A stretch of 64,000 nt of DNA from Allium sativum. Taxonomy: Eukaryota; Streptophyta; Magnoliopsida; Asparagales; Amaryllidaceae. Where the stretch lies: contig CM060915.1 in NCBI GenBank assembly GCA_030737875.1, positions 907,006,677-907,070,676 on the forward strand, written 5' to 3'. Position 1 is the first letter of the stretch, and each line of letters starts with the position of its first letter. The notes beneath the pieces are model-generated. The model searched no databases and had not been told where the DNA came from. It worked only from the letters and a program-made list of their open reading frames with translations. Of the stretch, positions 36,890-48,400 are shown piece after piece. A program made the translations under genes and the position numbers.

Positions 36890-39010
36890 GGATAGATAAA
36901 ATATTTTTTATTTGATTTTTATATTTATTTTAATGAACTGCTGCTTGTTTTTACCTTCTAAAAATTCCTGTGACCACATACGATACCCAAAAATCATGAA
37001 AATTGACAAGTAGCTAGAGTTTGACATTACGGACCCAACGAAACTTGTTTCGTCGAATTCCGACTCTGTTTGCCCACACAGCGTATTTTTAACGGTCAAA
37101 AATTGACTGTTTTTCACTCTAAAAATCCGTACGGCCACATACGGACTCTAAAAATCACAAAAATTGAAATCTAGCAATAATTTGACATTGCGGATCTAAC
37201 AAAATTAGTTTCATCGAAAACGGAGGTCGTTTGCAAAACTGGCTATTTTTAAAGCCCAAAATAGCCCTTTTAAATATATAAATATATTTAAAAACAATTA
37301 AATTTAATATTTAAAAATAAATATTATCATATATATTCACATACGATATACCACAGCTCTAAAATAATCATATCAGAGTTTATAACACGATATTCAAATT
37401 CCAGGATAAATCGATTATTCAATTTATATTAAAAATCCATTTATAACGTAAATAAAGCGTTGCAAATTATAAAGGAATTCCATAGCGACTATTTTAAAAT
37501 TTGATTTGGTCATAAAACAAAATCTACACGACGAAATCCAGATTTTTCTCTTCCACTAGAAAAACTCCACCAGCTCCACACGTTTCTTGTTTCACTGAAA
37601 TCCGGCTTAAAACAGCTTCTGTATACTCGTTTAAAGTCTGAATCGCCAAATTACGAACTGCAACGCCATTTCGAGCTCGATTATAATTATAATATAAATT
37701 ATTCGTTCAAATGGCGTTTATAAATATATTCGTCAATATAATTCCGTATAAACTGATTTATATATATATTGAATTGTCCAGTTCACATTATATTGTCGAT
37801 TCACTATTTCTGATAAATTCAGAAATTAAATATATTATTTAATTATTAATTTTAATTAAATATTCAATAAAATTGAATCAAATGACCATTTTAAATTTCT
37901 AAAACATATTTAAATAATTAAATAAATTATTTATTATGCGTGAAAATACGGGTCGTCACATATGATACTTATCATTCATTGATAGCACAATCACTTTGAA
38001 TGCCACATTGTCAGATCCGTTAATCATTAAATTGATTTGCACAAATATATTCTGGATATTATGCTAAGAGAATAAATTCTCCGACACCATATATATTTAT
38101 ACAGACCAACATATTCGATCATTGGAAATACTTTGTCAAACATTCGTCCATATACGTTCGTTCTGGGATTGAACGAAACTGAAGGCACAATTTCTATTAA
38201 TAGAAAAGTCCTTGCACTTTACTCCGTCTTCGATTATCTTCGTATAATCTGATTTGCAACGCTACTGCCAATACGAAGTGGTTCTCGGATAATAATCCAA
38301 TCGGTCTCTCCTTATTAACAACGATATTGGCAAATACTTCGATAGTCGGTTATTTAACTATCGAAGAAAAACAAACAAACATTCATCCATAACATCAAAC
38401 CATCACTGGGCCCGTTAATTAACATTTCATTAATTAAATCACCCTTTCCATTTCCTTATCAATATTCGTTAAACAAATATTTTCAATTATCACCTTGGCC
38501 TTTTCATTATTTGGAAAACATTTCCGTATATCGCCTTCTTTTATTTTCTATACGTAGAAAATATCTTCTATTTATAATTGGAAAACATTCCAATTACTTA
38601 TCTCTTTCACGCCCGTTCATTTCTATATTCAGGAAATATTTATTTATTATATTTCCCCAATTCCACTTCCTTGGGTTAAAACGAATGTTGTATAAAACAT
38701 TGTTACAACAACCCAAAATATTTCATTCAACTAAATTTCTTTAAACATCTCTCTTCGAGACTGAATCTTGTTACTTATCGGTTAAAAATAGAATCAATCA
38801 AGTTGGGGTATAACTACCTCTCAGACCTTGACTGAAAACGTCGTTTACTTCAAAACAAACAAGACCACTTACCTCGAATAAACACACCATAAAAACCAAT
38901 TATTCATTTTAAAAACATGTATATGGTTCGCTTTCTATTTTTAACAAATCTGCTTTATAGGTTTCCTTATTGTTTACAATATTTTATCTTTAAGTTCGTT
39001 TCCTTATCGA

Positions 39011-39014
<4 letters not shown>

Positions 39015-39053
<39 letters not shown>
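39015..39053. repeat. (TA)n microsatellite in LTR_B
   Basis: About 19 uninterrupted TA units, within the segment that LTR_C has lost. Confidence 0.95.
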
Positions 39054-39057
<4 letters not shown>

Positions 39058-41340
39058 ACCTTGATTTCTAATTATCCAAATTTCTTAAAAATATTCTAAC
39101 TCCTTAAATTTCTGGAAAATTTCGCCATAACCTCCTTTGTACCAGTCGATACTTCAAATCTCAACTCGCCTATCTAGGCCCTTTTCATTTAAAAAGAAAA
39201 TCAAAAAACCAAGTGGCTTGCCGATTCGGCGCATAAAACCTCATATGGAATTCAAACATGTACCTTATTGTCGAGCACACGAATTATAATCTTCATACAC
39301 TTTACTCCAAACCCGTCTAATCTATGTTCACCTGTTTTCCGATTTATCCTAACTCAATCCGGTCATTCCTAACTCAATTTTTTAATTTATTCTTTAATTA
39401 GCTATTTTACCAAATCCCTTTTTTTGAATATATCATGTTCAAATATATTTTAATTCGCTTATAAACAAGTAGAATTTCATTTCCAACTTGAGTTACATAT
39501 TCGATTTCGAATATGAATTCACAAAACCAGTTTACTTATCCAACGCCAATTTCGATTCAGAACTCGATTAACGAACTATTATTCAAATTAGTTAATCCTA
39601 TTCAATACTCAAAAATATGATTTTTATTTCGAAAATCGTTTCATTTACTTGTCTTGAGTTCATATTTATTTTACAACTCGATTCTGGATTTTTATAACGA
39701 AGATCTAAGTCTTATTTGCTAAAAATCCTTTTTATTTATTTAAATAAACCATTATGGTTTAATAACGATTATGGCTCTGTTTTTCTGAAAATTTGATTTT
39801 TACATAACTAAAAATCTATAAGACGAAATCCAAATATTTCTCTTCCATTAGAAAACTATTATCAAATCGGTCCTGACATTTCATATTTCAAAGAATTCCG
39901 ACTTAAATTGAGTTCTATATACTCAATTGATGTTCGAAACGCCAATTTACGAACTACCGCGCTACGGCGAGTTCGTTTTAATTATATTTAAATATAAACA
40001 TTTAAACTTCGTTTATAACAAATTTCAACTCTATTCTAATATATTTTAATATATATTAAATCCATTTTTCAAATCCAACTTAATATTTCCAATCATCTCA
40101 AATCGTCGACTTTTCATTACTTGGTTATTAATTTGTTTATAACTCAATTTGCTATATTAAATTCCAATTCCTTTTATAAATAAATTATTTATAAAATTCG
40201 ATATAATCGAATTCCAATTTAAATCCCTTGGATTTGACTTAATTCAGTTTATATTCTGAATATAGAAATAAAACCCGTCATTCCCTTTCTGAAACGATTT
40301 CCAATTCATGGTTAAATTCATATTTGAATTTAAATTTCTAAGTTATCAAATTATAACTTATTTTCCTTAATTTATAAACGTTGTTTATAAATTTAACTTT
40401 ATTGTTTTATAATAACAAGTTTCCATTTCGATTCCATCTCAAATTCTACTTTACAAATTCATACTTGAATTTAAACCTCTAAATTATCTAATGATAATTT
40501 ATTTCACTAGATTAATAAATATCTTTTATAAATCCAACTTCCTTGTTTTATAAAATAAAACAAGTTTCATTTCAGAATCTGTTTGAAAACCAAATTTATT
40601 TTGGAATATTTTATTTATTATAACTTATCTATATAAATATAGAATCTATTTTCATATTTAACTTTAAACTTCTATTAAATAAAATCCTAATATTTTCATC
40701 TCAAAATATTTTATTTAAATAAATTCGATCTAATCGAATTTAAATCATAAATCCATACGGATTTATTTTAATTCACTTTACATTCTGAATATCAGAATAG
40801 ATGTATCGTTTCTTTTTGAAACTAATTTCAATTCCCTTTTTAAATTCACCTTTGAATTTATATTTTCCAAATTATCCAAATGATACTTCATTTATAAACA
40901 TCGTTTATAAATTCACTTCAGTTTCCCGATTTTCCAATGAAGATCATTCCATTTTATTTATAAACACTGTTTATAAATTTACTTCAATTCCCTGATTTTT
41001 AATTTATAAACATCGTTTATAAATTTCAATTCTTGTTTTATTTATTCAAAACAAGTTAATATTTTTAGTCCATTCGAAATTGAAATTCTATTTTTAGAAA
41101 AATAGAATTTCCTATTTAAATCTCAAATATCGTTTTCACGATATTTTTATATATCAACATTTTAGCCCAGTGATATTTAAATATCCAAAAACACTCAATT
41201 ATCAAATCACGGGTTTTATAACACATCATATATGATAATATATATGTGAAAACAAACAGTAATAAATTTTGGGAAATCCAGTTGGATTCCTCCAACCTGT
41301 TTTTTTCCTACATCCACAGACGTTAGCCAAAATAAATAAT

Positions 41341-41465
41341 ACCCGTCCTGTTTCGAGGCAGGATATCGCGGTATAGAAGGTCATCCACTATCATAGCATG
41401 GGGCGCATAGGGTCATCCCCTAATCATACTGCGGGCATCCGCTAATGGTACTGCGGGAACTATCC
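41341..41465. repeat. Short GC-rich repeat block shared by LTR_B and LTR_C
   Basis: A GC-rich island in an AT-rich LTR, with units of the type CATCCGCTAATGGTACTGCG repeated two to three times, preceded by an inverted CCTGNTTCGAGGCAGG stem. The same block is in LTR_C at about 49490-49605 with small changes. It could be a structured RNA segment of the LTR transcript; that is a guess. Confidence 0.6.
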
Positions 41466-42642
41466 AATCACCAATATATATATAATAACCACAAACCAAT
41501 CCTAAATAACTAATATATATTTCATAATAGCCACAATAATATTTTAATCCAACCAAACAACCATCAAACAATTATTTTAACGAATAAAATAATTCGAAAT
41601 AAAAATGAGTGAGATTTACGCACCGTGATTTTTAATTCGATCCGTTGTGATTCCAAATTTTATCTTAGCTCATCTACATTCCTTGTTATAAGCCTAATAT
41701 GACCGATTTCTTGAATTTGGACCTCGTATACATATTTAACCTATATTATTTAAACTAATCATTTTAAATAATAAATTTAGTTATTTAATTAATGTATTTA
41801 TAAATTTTAATTACCTAACCATGCGAACTGCCCCTCCTTCAGAACTCGAACTCTGCCAGATCACAAACAAATCCAAGACATCACAGACTTGATACCCTCC
41901 AATATCACAGCAGCAACATGAACATCCTTTTACTGCCAAAATGCAACTCTCACCTATAGCCTCCTACTACACACGCATTAACTTCTCCAATTGCTACCAG
42001 TAAAAAAATCCGTTTGTTCACCCGTTCACCCTCACCTGTTGCCCACTTGAAACTTCACTGTTCCCATATAAATAGAGCACCGACCCTCCTTCCAATTTCA
42101 CAACAGCCTTCACCCCAAACTGTACAAGACTGTATTCGAATTCTTCCATTCAACGCAGTTGCAGCAGATCCCAATACTTTGAGCATCGAACCCTTTAAAA
42201 AAAATCAGAGAAGCCAAACCCACTAACCAATCCAACGATGGCCTAGCATCCTGTATTTCTGATCGCGTTACCCAAAATCACGACATCTCCTAGCCCTAGA
42301 TCGCGACAGTCCCCACCACGACTTTGAATACCAAATTTTCGAAGTCGGAAACTTCTATTGCACCACCTCCTCGCTGCTCCATATCAACGCTTCACTCATT
42401 CCTCTAGCTCCGCCACGTCATCGCTCGACTGTGGAGCCATTGAAAACCATGCGCTTGAAACCCTTGCCCGTAGATCTCAAACGAATCAAGACAAATGATA
42501 TTTTTGAGGAGATTTCGATTTATGTAAATCGATTTTTGAGAAGTGAAATCGATTCTGAAAGGGAAATGGAAAAATAATTAAAAAAAAGGATTTTGGAGTT
42601 TGTGATTTCTGAAGCTTTCGATTTGAACAGGAAGGAATAAAA

Positions 42643-42834
42643 ATGGAAAAGGGGGCTGACGCAACTTTTAAATCAAAGGAAGTAAACAAAAGCTTGGGTT
42701 TTATAAATGAAGAAAGGATCCATTTTTACTTTGAAGAGATCAGTATTTTTTTCCTCTCAGAAGAACACTGGAAAGAGAATGAGGGTGTTGCGTATTTAAA
42801 TGAGTGGGAGGAGACCATACGTACAGGGCATTAA
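42643..42834 (+). other. 63-codon ORF conserved between LTR_B and LTR_C (status uncertain)
   Basis: An open frame starting MEKGAD and ending EETIRTGH is present at the same position in LTR_C (50766-50957) with equal length. By eye about half of the dozen nucleotide differences are synonymous. It lies antisense to the LTR's own transcription and overlaps the leader just downstream of the minus-strand TTTAAATA box. It matches no family I know. Conservation may simply reflect the shared LTR ancestry, so I do not call it a gene. Confidence 0.25.
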
Positions 42835-44032
42835 ATTTGTGTAGGACAAAGGACACAACAAATCCTTTATTTTATTTTAAAAAGATTTTCGATCTGATTT
42901 TTATTAAATACGATTTGATATAAAGAGATTTTTATTCTTTTTAAATTGATTCTGATTTGATTTCGTACTTATCCACTAAAAATATATCGGGGTTCATAAC
43001 TCGACATCATGAACAGCTATTTTAACCTACCAACCGATGTTTCAACGTAATTACACTATTCTGGACTCAACAGAATAGACTATAAAATTTAATTCGAATA
43101 TATATATAATAACCTTATTTACTTGATATAATATAATTTAAATCCAAAAAAAATATTCGATAATAATTTATTATCGTCGTCTATATTCAAATAGAATATA
43201 TATTGATCATTTGAATTGTTTTGACTCTGTTTTAAATATCGAATTGAATTACTTCAGATTCTCGTACTACTATAATTATTTGAGATTCAATAATTATATA
43301 TATGTATATATATTCAAAATAAATTGTATATCGATTAATTAATCGATAACTCAATATAAAAATCGATTTATATTATCAACTCAATATTTTAATCCATATT
43401 AAATACTTAAAATTAATCGACCAAAAATATGGGTTGTTACATTCTTCCCCCCTTAAAAGAATTTCGTCCCCGAAATTACTAAGGTAGAAAAGTGCTTCAA
43501 ATGCATTAACTTTTCAAAACTCATTTAGTTGAACTCAACTCTTCATATTTTCAACAAAGTTTGTTTCCATTCGTTTAATCTGAATGATTTACATCTAATA
43601 TATCACCATCCAATTCATATTCATTCAAATTGATTTTAATCAATTTATTCACTTTAATCCATTAAACTTGCTTAAGTTAATTTAAATTTCAGAATTCAAA
43701 TTCCTGGGTTTTTTTTATTTCAAATTCTTTTGAAATCCCATAAATATATACATATGTTTATAACCATCTCAAATTCAACCATTGAATTTTTCAAACCAAA
43801 TTGTTTTCTTCGAAACAAATTTCCTTTAAAAACTTTTCTAAGGTTGCAATCCATCACTTAGAAACTCTAAAATGAACACTGATGATGCTGCAGTCATTAT
43901 CAGAATTATTTTCCAGCCACTAAAGTGAGTTCAGTGCTTTATCACTTTCAAAATCCATTCAAAATCGATTTTTAACCAAAAATCCTTTCAAAATAAAGCT
44001 ATATTATTTTAATATACTTCAGAAAATATTTT

Positions 44033-44927
44033 TTTTTGGCAAGGCCGACCGGTTTTTATAGTGTTCCGTAACACTCTTTTATTAAAAAAGAAAAGGAACA
44101 TGAGAATTCAGGTGATAAACCATGTGTATATCAACTAAGCTTCCACGCAGGGAAGACAATTACAACATTACAACAACACTTGCAACTAAACCAATTACAA
44201 TTCACTGACACTAGAATTTGACATTTTCTTTCACCTTGGTACTACACTGCCATTTTGACAGTTAACCATTCTCTTGCAGGTTTCTGAGCATCTCCTTCTT
44301 CCTACTCCGAGTAATATGCGGATTAGATTTTGTCTTTTCATTGGAGCTCACTGCCACCGGTACAGTAATGGGTTCAGGAGGTCGTTCCTTGAAAGCAGAC
44401 GGTGCTGCAATGTGAGCGTAAGGGTTTGTACACTTAAAAGTTGGAGTTGTTTGCCCTCTGTTGATTACACTAACAACCATCTGCTTGACCAAGTCAGCGA
44501 TTCCTTCAAGCCTAGGTTTATTCAACTGGTCCAGCTTATTTGTCTCTCTAAAGTCCATGAAATCCCTCATTGTCTTTGAAGTAACATGAAATTGTTTAGT
44601 GTTAGATTCATATCCTTCTAGCTCAGACTGTAGCTTATCTTCAATATGCTGCATGTCTTCTGAGATAGATTGTATCAGGGCCTCGTTTGTAGAGACGGTT
44701 TCTTCGCTACTAACAGGATTCCTTCCCATTTGATGTTCAGTCGCCGCGAAAGTACTCACTTTTTCTCCATTTTCATTCAAAGACGTGCTCGCATTAGAGT
44801 ACTGTATTTCTATGGTTATATCCTTTGATTGCTGAAATGCCTTGGCACCACTGTTCCCACCCTTGTCACCATCCATACACTTCACTACAGCGAGATTTGT
44901 TTGGCCACTATCAGTACTAGCTCCGTT
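44033..44927 (-). mobile_element. LINE-type retroposon insertion (895 bp) with poly(A) tail
   Basis: It is flanked by an exact 15-bp direct repeat TTCAGAAAATATTTT (44018-44032 and 44928-44942), which in the related A-D interior appears once (near 30308). On the minus strand it ends with an AATAAA signal, a block ACCGGTCGGCCTTGCC and an A-run (T-run at 44033-44037, continuous with the target's own Ts). Long variable target duplication plus A-tail is the hallmark of LINE-mediated target-primed reverse transcription. It is truncated at its 5' side, where a reading frame is cut open. Confidence 0.88.
44262..44927 (-). CDS. 5'-truncated unknown protein in the retroposon (221 residues)
   Basis: The frame is open from the insertion junction (44927) to TAA at 44262 with no stop or frameshift; the first internal Met codon is at 44876. 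The protein is hydrophilic. It has an acidic-basic helical middle (SISEDMQHIEDKLQSELEGY), a proline-rich part (KERPPEPITVPVAV) and a basic end (RSRKKEMLRNLQ). I do not recognise it: it lacks RT, RNase H or zinc-knuckle motifs of LINE ORF2. It could be the end of a LINE ORF1-like protein, or a host mRNA copied by LINE machinery. Its intactness implies a recent insertion. There is no promoter, so it is probably not expressed as such. Confidence 0.55.
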   Translation of the reverse strand, partial: NGASTDSGQTNLAVVKCMDGDKGGNSGAKAFQQSKDITIEIQYSNASTSLNENGEKVSTFAATEHQMGRNPVSSEETVSTNEALIQSISEDMQHIEDKLQSELEGYESNTKQFHVTSKTMRDFMDFRETNKLDQLNKPRLEGIADLVKQMVVSVINRGQTTPTFKCTNPYAHIAAPSAFKERPPEPITVPVAVSSNEKTKSNPHITRSRKKEMLRNLQENG

Positions 44928-45433
44928 TTCAGAAAATATTTTCCAACTTCCTAGGATTTAAATTCCAAATTCTGGTGGAATTCAATTTTAATTCATCTCA
45001 TTTGTATATTTAATTCATATACAAATTCTATTTTGGTTATATATAACCCTTCCAATTTTTATAATCTAATTTGATTATAATATTAACATCCAACACATCC
45101 ATATATTATAATAATTTCATAAAAGTATTCTTTTTCTATCAAAAATAGAATTTTTGGGTAAAATTATTTCGTTTACCCACTTTAAAACAATATTGTGTCA
45201 AAATTTTCTGTTCAAGTGTTTATAAATTCCTATCGACTTCGTGGCGTCCCACGATTCGATCAGAATTCATAAACCACTAACCAGACTAGCCAAAACAATA
45301 TAAAACAATTATTTTTATATCGATTAACAAATACGCGCTCTCGTATATATGCACTCAACTCATTCTAGGGTACTACTGACCCTATCTCTAATGAGCATAA
45401 TCCCACCAAAGCCTAGGCATTCACTCAACCTAT

Positions 45434-45445
45434 GCTCTGATACTA
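45434..45445 (-). promoter_or_regulatory. Element B-C primer binding site
   Basis: The minus strand reads TAGTATCAGAGC two bases after the LTR_C end, one base off the canonical TGGTATCAGAGC of the LARD and A-D elements. Confidence 0.8.
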
Positions 45446-45447
45446 AC

Positions 45448-48400
45448 TGTAACGGCCCGCAAATCCGTACTATCTGAGTTGACTAATAACACCACAAGTC
45501 CAACACAAATGACACAGAAATACGAATCATTAGTAGAAAGAAGTTAGAGGATGAGGAATAGAAAGAAAGAAAAGTTAGAATAGAAGAAAAACGAAGAACA
45601 CAAATCTCACAGCGGAACGAATAAAATATATTAAATAACATAACTTTTGAAGTACAAATCAGTAACTGTATATACATACCATTATCAGAGCACAACAGCT
45701 GGAATAGTTATAAACACCTGTTTCAAAATACAACATAGTACACAGCGGAAATATGATAGTCTATAGCTAACTGGTGAAGCCTCCTACTTCCAGGTCTTCC
45801 AAGTGAATCTGAAAAATCCCGACTACTTGACTGCCCGTACAAATTTGGGCACCCAAGAGTTTATGGAAAACGAAAAAAAATAAACTCTGGGTCAGTCATG
45901 GAACTGGTGTGAGTAAACCCCCAATCATTTGTTTAACTTTAAAAATCCTTTCAGAAGAAATGATAATCGTAAGACCGATCCACACATAAACACGGATGGT
46001 TTTTACCTTACGATAACCCAAAATATTTTTGATATCAAATCCAATGATATTATAATAATGTCTACATCAAATAAATAGAATCTAGTGGAACGCTTGCATC
46101 TCACGCTCCATATATATTATAAAACCAAAAATCGCAAGGCGCTTATTGGAGATTGGATTTCCAACATGACAAGGTATGGAACCACCTTCCGATAGTGATC
46201 TCTAGAGGGGAATACACTGGGTTCAACAAGAACATCTTGCAACCCGACCCACACATGACTGACCACTCATTTCGTTTGAGTGTATCGAATGTATATCACC
46301 AACGGTTGGGATCAGCAACCGTTTCCCGAATGGGACAGCATCGAATAGAATAAGGAATTAAATGAATTTCTCTAGATAGGTGATAATACACCCTAATGGG
46401 AGCGACCTACATAGCCATGGTGCTAGCTTGATTTTTGTCATTCCCCGGTTGTTGAGGCCTGAGGCTACAATTACTTATCATTCATTGATAGCACAATCAC
46501 TTCGAATGCCACATTGTCAAATCCATTAATCATTAAATTGATTTGCACAAATATATTCTGGATAATATGCTAAGAGAATAAATTCTCCGCCACCATATAT
46601 ATTTATACAGACCAACATATTCGATCATTGGAAATACTTTGTCAGACATTCGTCCATATACGTTCATTCTGGTATTGAACGAAACCGAAGGCACAATTTT
46701 TATTAATAGAAAAGTCCTTGCACTTTACTCCGTCTTCGATTATCTTCATATAATCTGATTCGCAACGCTACTGCCAATACGGAGTGGTTCTCGGATAATA
46801 ATACAACCGATCTCTCCTTATTAACAACGATATTGGCAAACACTTCGACAGTCAGTTATTTAACTATCGAAGAAAAACAAACAAACATTCATCCATAACA
46901 TTAAACCATCACTGGGCCCGTTAATTAATATTTCATTAATTAAGTCACCCTTTCCATTTCCTTATCAATATTTGTTAAACAAATATTTTCAATTATCACC
47001 TTGGCCTTTTCTCTATTTGGAAAACATTTCCGTATATTGCCTTCTTTTATTTTCTATACGTAGAAAATATCTTCTTTTTATAATTGGAAAACATTCCAAT
47101 TACTTATCTCTTTCACGCCCGTTTATTTCTATATTAAGGAAATATTTATTTATTATATTTCCATAATTCCACTTCCTTGGGTTAAAACGAATGTTGTATA
47201 AAGTACCTTGATTTCTAGTTATCCAATTTTCTTAAAAATATTCTAATTCCTTAAATTTCTAGAAAATTTCGCCATAACCTCCTTTGTACCGGTCGATAGT
47301 TCGAACCTCAACTCGCCTCTCTAGGCCCTTTTCATTTAAAACGAAAATAAAAAAACCAAGTGGCTTGCCGATTCGGTGCATAGAACCTCATATGGAATTT
47401 AAACATGTACCTTATTGTCGAGCACACGAATTATAATCTTCATACACTTCACTCCAAACCTGTCTAATCTATGTTCACCTGTTTTCCAATTTATCCCAAC
47501 TCAATCCGGTCATTCCTAGCTCAATTTGCTAATTTATTCTTTAATTAGCTATTTTGCCAAATCCCTTTATTTTGAGCATATCATGTTCAAATATATTTTA
47601 ATTCGCTTATAAACAAGTAGAATTTCATTTCCAACTTGAGTTTCATATTCGATTTCGAATATGAATTCACAAAACCAATTTACTTATCCAACGCCAATTT
47701 CGATTCAGAACTCAATTAACGAATTATTATTCAAATTAGTTAATCCTGTTCAATACTCAAAAATATGATTTTTGTTTCGAAAATCATTTCATTTACTTGT
47801 CTTGAGTTCATATTTATTTTACAACTCGAGTCTGGATTTTTATAACAAAGATCTAAGTCTTATTTGCTAAAAATCCTTTTTATTTATTTAAATAAACTGT
47901 TATGGTTTAATAATGATTATGGCGTTGTTTTTCTGAATATTTGATTTTGACATAACTAAAAATCTATAAGACGAAGTCCAGATTTTTCTCTTCCATTAGA
48001 AAACTATTATCAAATCGGTCCTGAGTTTCTTGTTTCAAAAAATTTCGACTTAAATTGAGTTCTATATACTCAATTGAAGTTCGAAACGCCAATTTACGAA
48101 CTACCGCGCTGCAGCGAGTTCGTTTTAATTATATTTTAATGTAAATGTTTAAACTTCATTTATAATAAATTACAGCTCTATTCTAATATTTTTTAATATA
48201 TATTAAATCCAGTTTTCAAATACAACTTAATATTTCCAATTATCTCAAATCGTCGACTTTTCATCACTTGGTCATAAATTTGTTTATAACTCAATTTGCT
48301 ATATTGAATTCCAAATCATTTTATAAATAAATTATTTATAAAATTCAATATAATCGAATTCCAATTTAAATCCCTTGGATTTGACTTAATTCAGTTTATA

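Larger units (their letters stand above)
31762..37960 (-). mobile_element. S2: solo LTR nested in LTR_B (6199 bp)
   Basis: It starts TGTAACGACCCGG and ends GGGTCGTCACA. The flanking pentamers are TATGT (31757-31761) and TATGA (37961-37965), a 5-bp duplication with one mismatch. Only one LTR's worth of sequence lies between them, so it is a solo LTR. It is in the same orientation as its host LTR and is a diverged member of the same family: conserved word at 32183-32200, a GCGGAACGAATAAAATATAA block near 31946, and a CAGTTGGGTCCCTCCGACCTG-like block near 35310. A minus-strand TATA box (TATAAATA) lies at 36882-36889. The ORFs at 35928-36484 lie antisense in the leader and have no domain. Confidence 0.85.
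30732..43441 (-). repeat. LTR_B: 3' LTR of element B-C (split by S2)
   Basis: It starts TGTAACGGCCCGC and ends GGGTTGTTACA. The conserved word GTCAGTCATGGGACTGGT lies at 31192-31209. S2 interrupts it at 31762-37960, and alignment with LTR_C resumes at 37966 (ACTTATCATTCATTGATAGC in both). It contains a (TA)n run and about 358 bp (38697-39054) that LTR_C lacks. A BC-specific CCGCTAATGGTACTGCGGG repeat lies near 41410-41460, and a TTTAAATA box on the minus strand near 42797. No coding gene was recognised. Confidence 0.85.
43442..45447 (-). other. Element B-C internal region with polypurine tract
   Basis: It opens with CTTTTAAGGGGGGAAGAA on the minus strand (polypurine tract, about 43442-43459) next to LTR_B. 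The remainder is non-coding and AT-rich, aligning in patches to the A-D interior but about 1 kb shorter. A retroposon occupies 44033-44927. The region ends with the primer site. Confidence 0.8.
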
